This document shows, in pieces, positions 62,777 through 64,000 of a DNA stretch of 64,000 bases. How positions within the stretch are numbered: position 1 is the first letter of the stretch; each line of letters starts with the position of its first letter. The position numbers and the translations under genes were made by a program. A model generated the notes under the pieces. The model did no database searches and was not told the DNA's origin. It saw only the letters and a list, made by a program, of their open reading frames with translations. The stretch is from Salinilacustrithrix sp034522155 (GTDB lineage: Bacteria > Actinomycetota > Acidimicrobiia > Acidimicrobiales > Salinilacustritrichaceae): the NCBI GenBank assembly GCA_034522155.1, contig JAXHLP010000005.1, forward strand, positions 62,001-126,000, written 5' to 3'.

Positions 62777-62794
62777 ATCTGACACACCGTCAGA
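62777..62794. promoter_or_regulatory. Operator-like palindrome, regulon site 3
   Basis: Arms TCTGAC/GTCAGA with a 5-nt spacer. In the sense of the CoA-transferase gene it reads CTGACGGTGTGTCAGAT, 14 of 17 bases equal to sites 1 and 2. Its distance to the start codon (19 nt) and to the -10 box matches site 1. Confidence 0.65.
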
Positions 62795-62803
62795 AACGGT
62801 CGC

Positions 62804-64000
62804 TCACCGGGCGCGGAGCACCAGGGGCAGCACGGGCCCGGCGCCGGCGTCGCGCAGCAGCCGGTTGGCCACCGTCAGCGTCCACCGCGAGTCGCATTCG
62901 TCGTCGATCAGCAGCACCGGCCCGTCGATGGTGGGCCGGGCGGGCAGGAGGGCCTCGTCGATGTCGAGTTGTCCCCACACGTTGGCCACCTGGTGGGCGG
63001 AGTTGGCCGCCTCGGCCTGGAAGCCGCCGCCCTCACCGGCCCGCAGCAACGGGCGATGGACCGGGAGCGAGCCGAGCTGACCGAGCCCGTCGCCGAGACG
63101 GTCGATGATCCCCTGGCGGCGGCGTGAGGGCACGAGGCAGATCCAGGTGGGGCGCTCGGCCCAGTCCCAGCGCTTCAACACGCCGCCGACCGCCCGGATC
63201 ATGTCGGTGTGGAGCAGCCGGTCGCCGGCCAGCACCTCGTCGATGAGCGGACCCCAGCCGCCGTCGCCGAGCCGGCACAGCGCGCGACCCCACCGGGCCT
63301 GGTCGTCGGGTGGGATGCGACCCTTGGGCTCGTCGAGCCCGGACGGCCACTGCTTGCGGGGCGCGATGCCGACGTCGCCCGAGCGGAGGTGGCGTACCGC
63401 CTCGTCGACGAGGTCGGGATCCAGCTCGAGGTCGTGGGCGCGACCGGTGCAGCGGTCGCAGCGTCCGCAGTCGGCGGCCTCGGGGTCGTCGAGGGCCTCG
63501 CGCAGGAAGCGGAGCCGGCACGACTCGAGGGCGCGGAACGAGAGCATCTGGTCGGCCTCGTCGCGCCGCAGGGCGCGGAGCCGCTCGGCCTTGTCGGTGT
63601 CGTAGCGCCAGTCGGGGTCGGTGCGGACGTAGCCGCCCTTCACCGCGGCGATGGCGCCGTCGATCTCCAGGATCTTGAGCAGCGTCTGCAAGCGGGTGCG
63701 ACCGAGGTTCACGACCGCCTCGAGCGCGGGGACCGAGGTGGGTCGGGACGGCGACAGCTGGTCGAGCACCTCGTGGCAGGTCGACTCGGCCGGCAGGCTC
63801 ACCTGCTCGAACCAGCGCCACACCGCGGCGTCCTCGGCCGGACGGGGGAGCGCGACGACCTCGGCCCGGTCGAGGGCGCGGCCGGCGCGGCCGATCTGCT
63901 GGTAGTAGGCGACCGGGGTCGGCGGCAGGCCGAGGTGCACGCAGAAGGCGAGGTCGCCCTTGTCGAAGCCCATGCCGAGGGCGGACGTGGCGACCAGCGC
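62804..64000 (-). CDS. recQ: RecQ-family DNA helicase with C-terminal phosphoribosyltransferase-like domain (partial)
   Basis: About 399 C-terminal residues are present; the 5' part lies beyond the window. ATSALGMGFDKGDL is helicase motif V, and QQIGRAGRALDRAE is motif VI. CRLRFLREALDDPEAADCGRCDRC carries the four-cysteine zinc site. The last 80 residues include GPVLLIDDECDSRWTLTVANRLL, whose DD-x-x-x-S-x-W-T-L core resembles the PRPP loop of phosphoribosyltransferases. It unwinds DNA during repair; the role of the tail is unknown. It is transcribed towards the CoA-transferase promoter. Confidence 0.88.
   Translation of the reverse strand, partial: ALVATSALGMGFDKGDLAFCVHLGLPPTPVAYYQQIGRAGRALDRAEVVALPRPAEDAAVWRWFEQVSLPAESTCHEVLDQLSPSRPTSVPALEAVVNLGRTRLQTLLKILEIDGAIAAVKGGYVRTDPDWRYDTDKAERLRALRRDEADQMLSFRALESCRLRFLREALDDPEAADCGRCDRCTGRAHDLELDPDLVDEAVRHLRSGDVGIAPRKQWPSGLDEPKGRIPPDDQARWGRALCRLGDGGWGPLIDEVLAGDRLLHTDMIRAVGGVLKRWDWAERPTWICLVPSRRRQGIIDRLGDGLGQLGSLPVHRPLLRAGEGGGFQAEAANSAHQVANVWGQLDIDEALLPARPTIDGPVLLIDDECDSRWTLTVANRLLRDAGAGPVLPLVLRAR

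Overview
The window is about 70% GC and nearly every gene has third-position G/C. It is the chromosome of an actinobacterium-like organism, and the family mix suggests an aerobic Acidimicrobiia-type lineage (ergothioneine EgtD, luciferase-like monooxygenases, DUF2510, DUF2236, two LigD-type polymerases, acyl-CoA enzymes). This assignment is an inference from gene content; there is no rRNA in the window. No tRNA, CRISPR array, phage gene, transposase or integrase was seen, and no gap between genes exceeds 300 bases.

Layout. 0-5.7 kb: end of egtD; a ferritin-like gene overlapping a thioredoxin-fold [2Fe-2S] ferredoxin; divergent ahpC-ahpF; then a three-gene cation/proton antiporter operon. 5.7-9 kb: an FGly-type sulfatase, a small Cys-rich protein and a blue-copper lipoprotein. 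9-15.2 kb (minus strand): bfd-bfr, then biotin-dependent carboxylase beta, alpha and AtuA. The alpha gene carries a single-base frameshift. 15.3-21 kb: lipid-type genes under two TetR regulators. 21-29.5 kb: LigD polymerase, flavin reductase, a CBS-UbiB fusion kinase, amidase, nitroreductase, ferritin-like protein, luciferase-like enzyme. 29.7-41.8 kb: secreted lipoprotein, HrpA helicase, membrane protein, fructosamine-kinase/alpha-glucosidase pair, sterol-desaturase family. 41.9-52.3 kb: cold-shock protein, patatin, YqeY, hydrolases, a second LigD polymerase, lipid kinase, oxidoreductases. 52.4-64 kb: acyl-CoA thioesterase, amidohydrolase, acyl-CoA dehydrogenase, enoyl-CoA hydratase, CoA-transferase, and a truncated RecQ helicase fused to a phosphoribosyltransferase-like tail.

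Themes. (1) Iron and peroxide handling: two bacterioferritin/ferredoxin pairs of different design, a third ferritin-like protein, and AhpCF with palindromes around it. (2) Acyl-CoA and terpenoid or steroid-like catabolism: AtuA with its carboxylase, thiolase-like protein, CoA-transferase, dehydrogenase and hydratase. (3) DNA repair: two stand-alone LigD-type polymerases and RecQ.

The most notable signals are not genes. First, a dispersed 53-base double-hairpin element (hairpin A, exactly 14 nt, hairpin B) occurs five times with compensatory changes in the stems. Second, a tandem 38-base promoter-like repeat occurs in two divergent intergenic regions 22 kb apart, ending in a -10-like box exactly 7 nt before the start codon. 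Third, a 17-base operator-like palindrome lies before three distant genes and suggests a small regulon. Many starts fit a leaderless pattern (nAnnnT, 6-8 nt, then ATG/GTG), which was used here to choose starts. A palindromic insert is also carried in frame inside hrpA.
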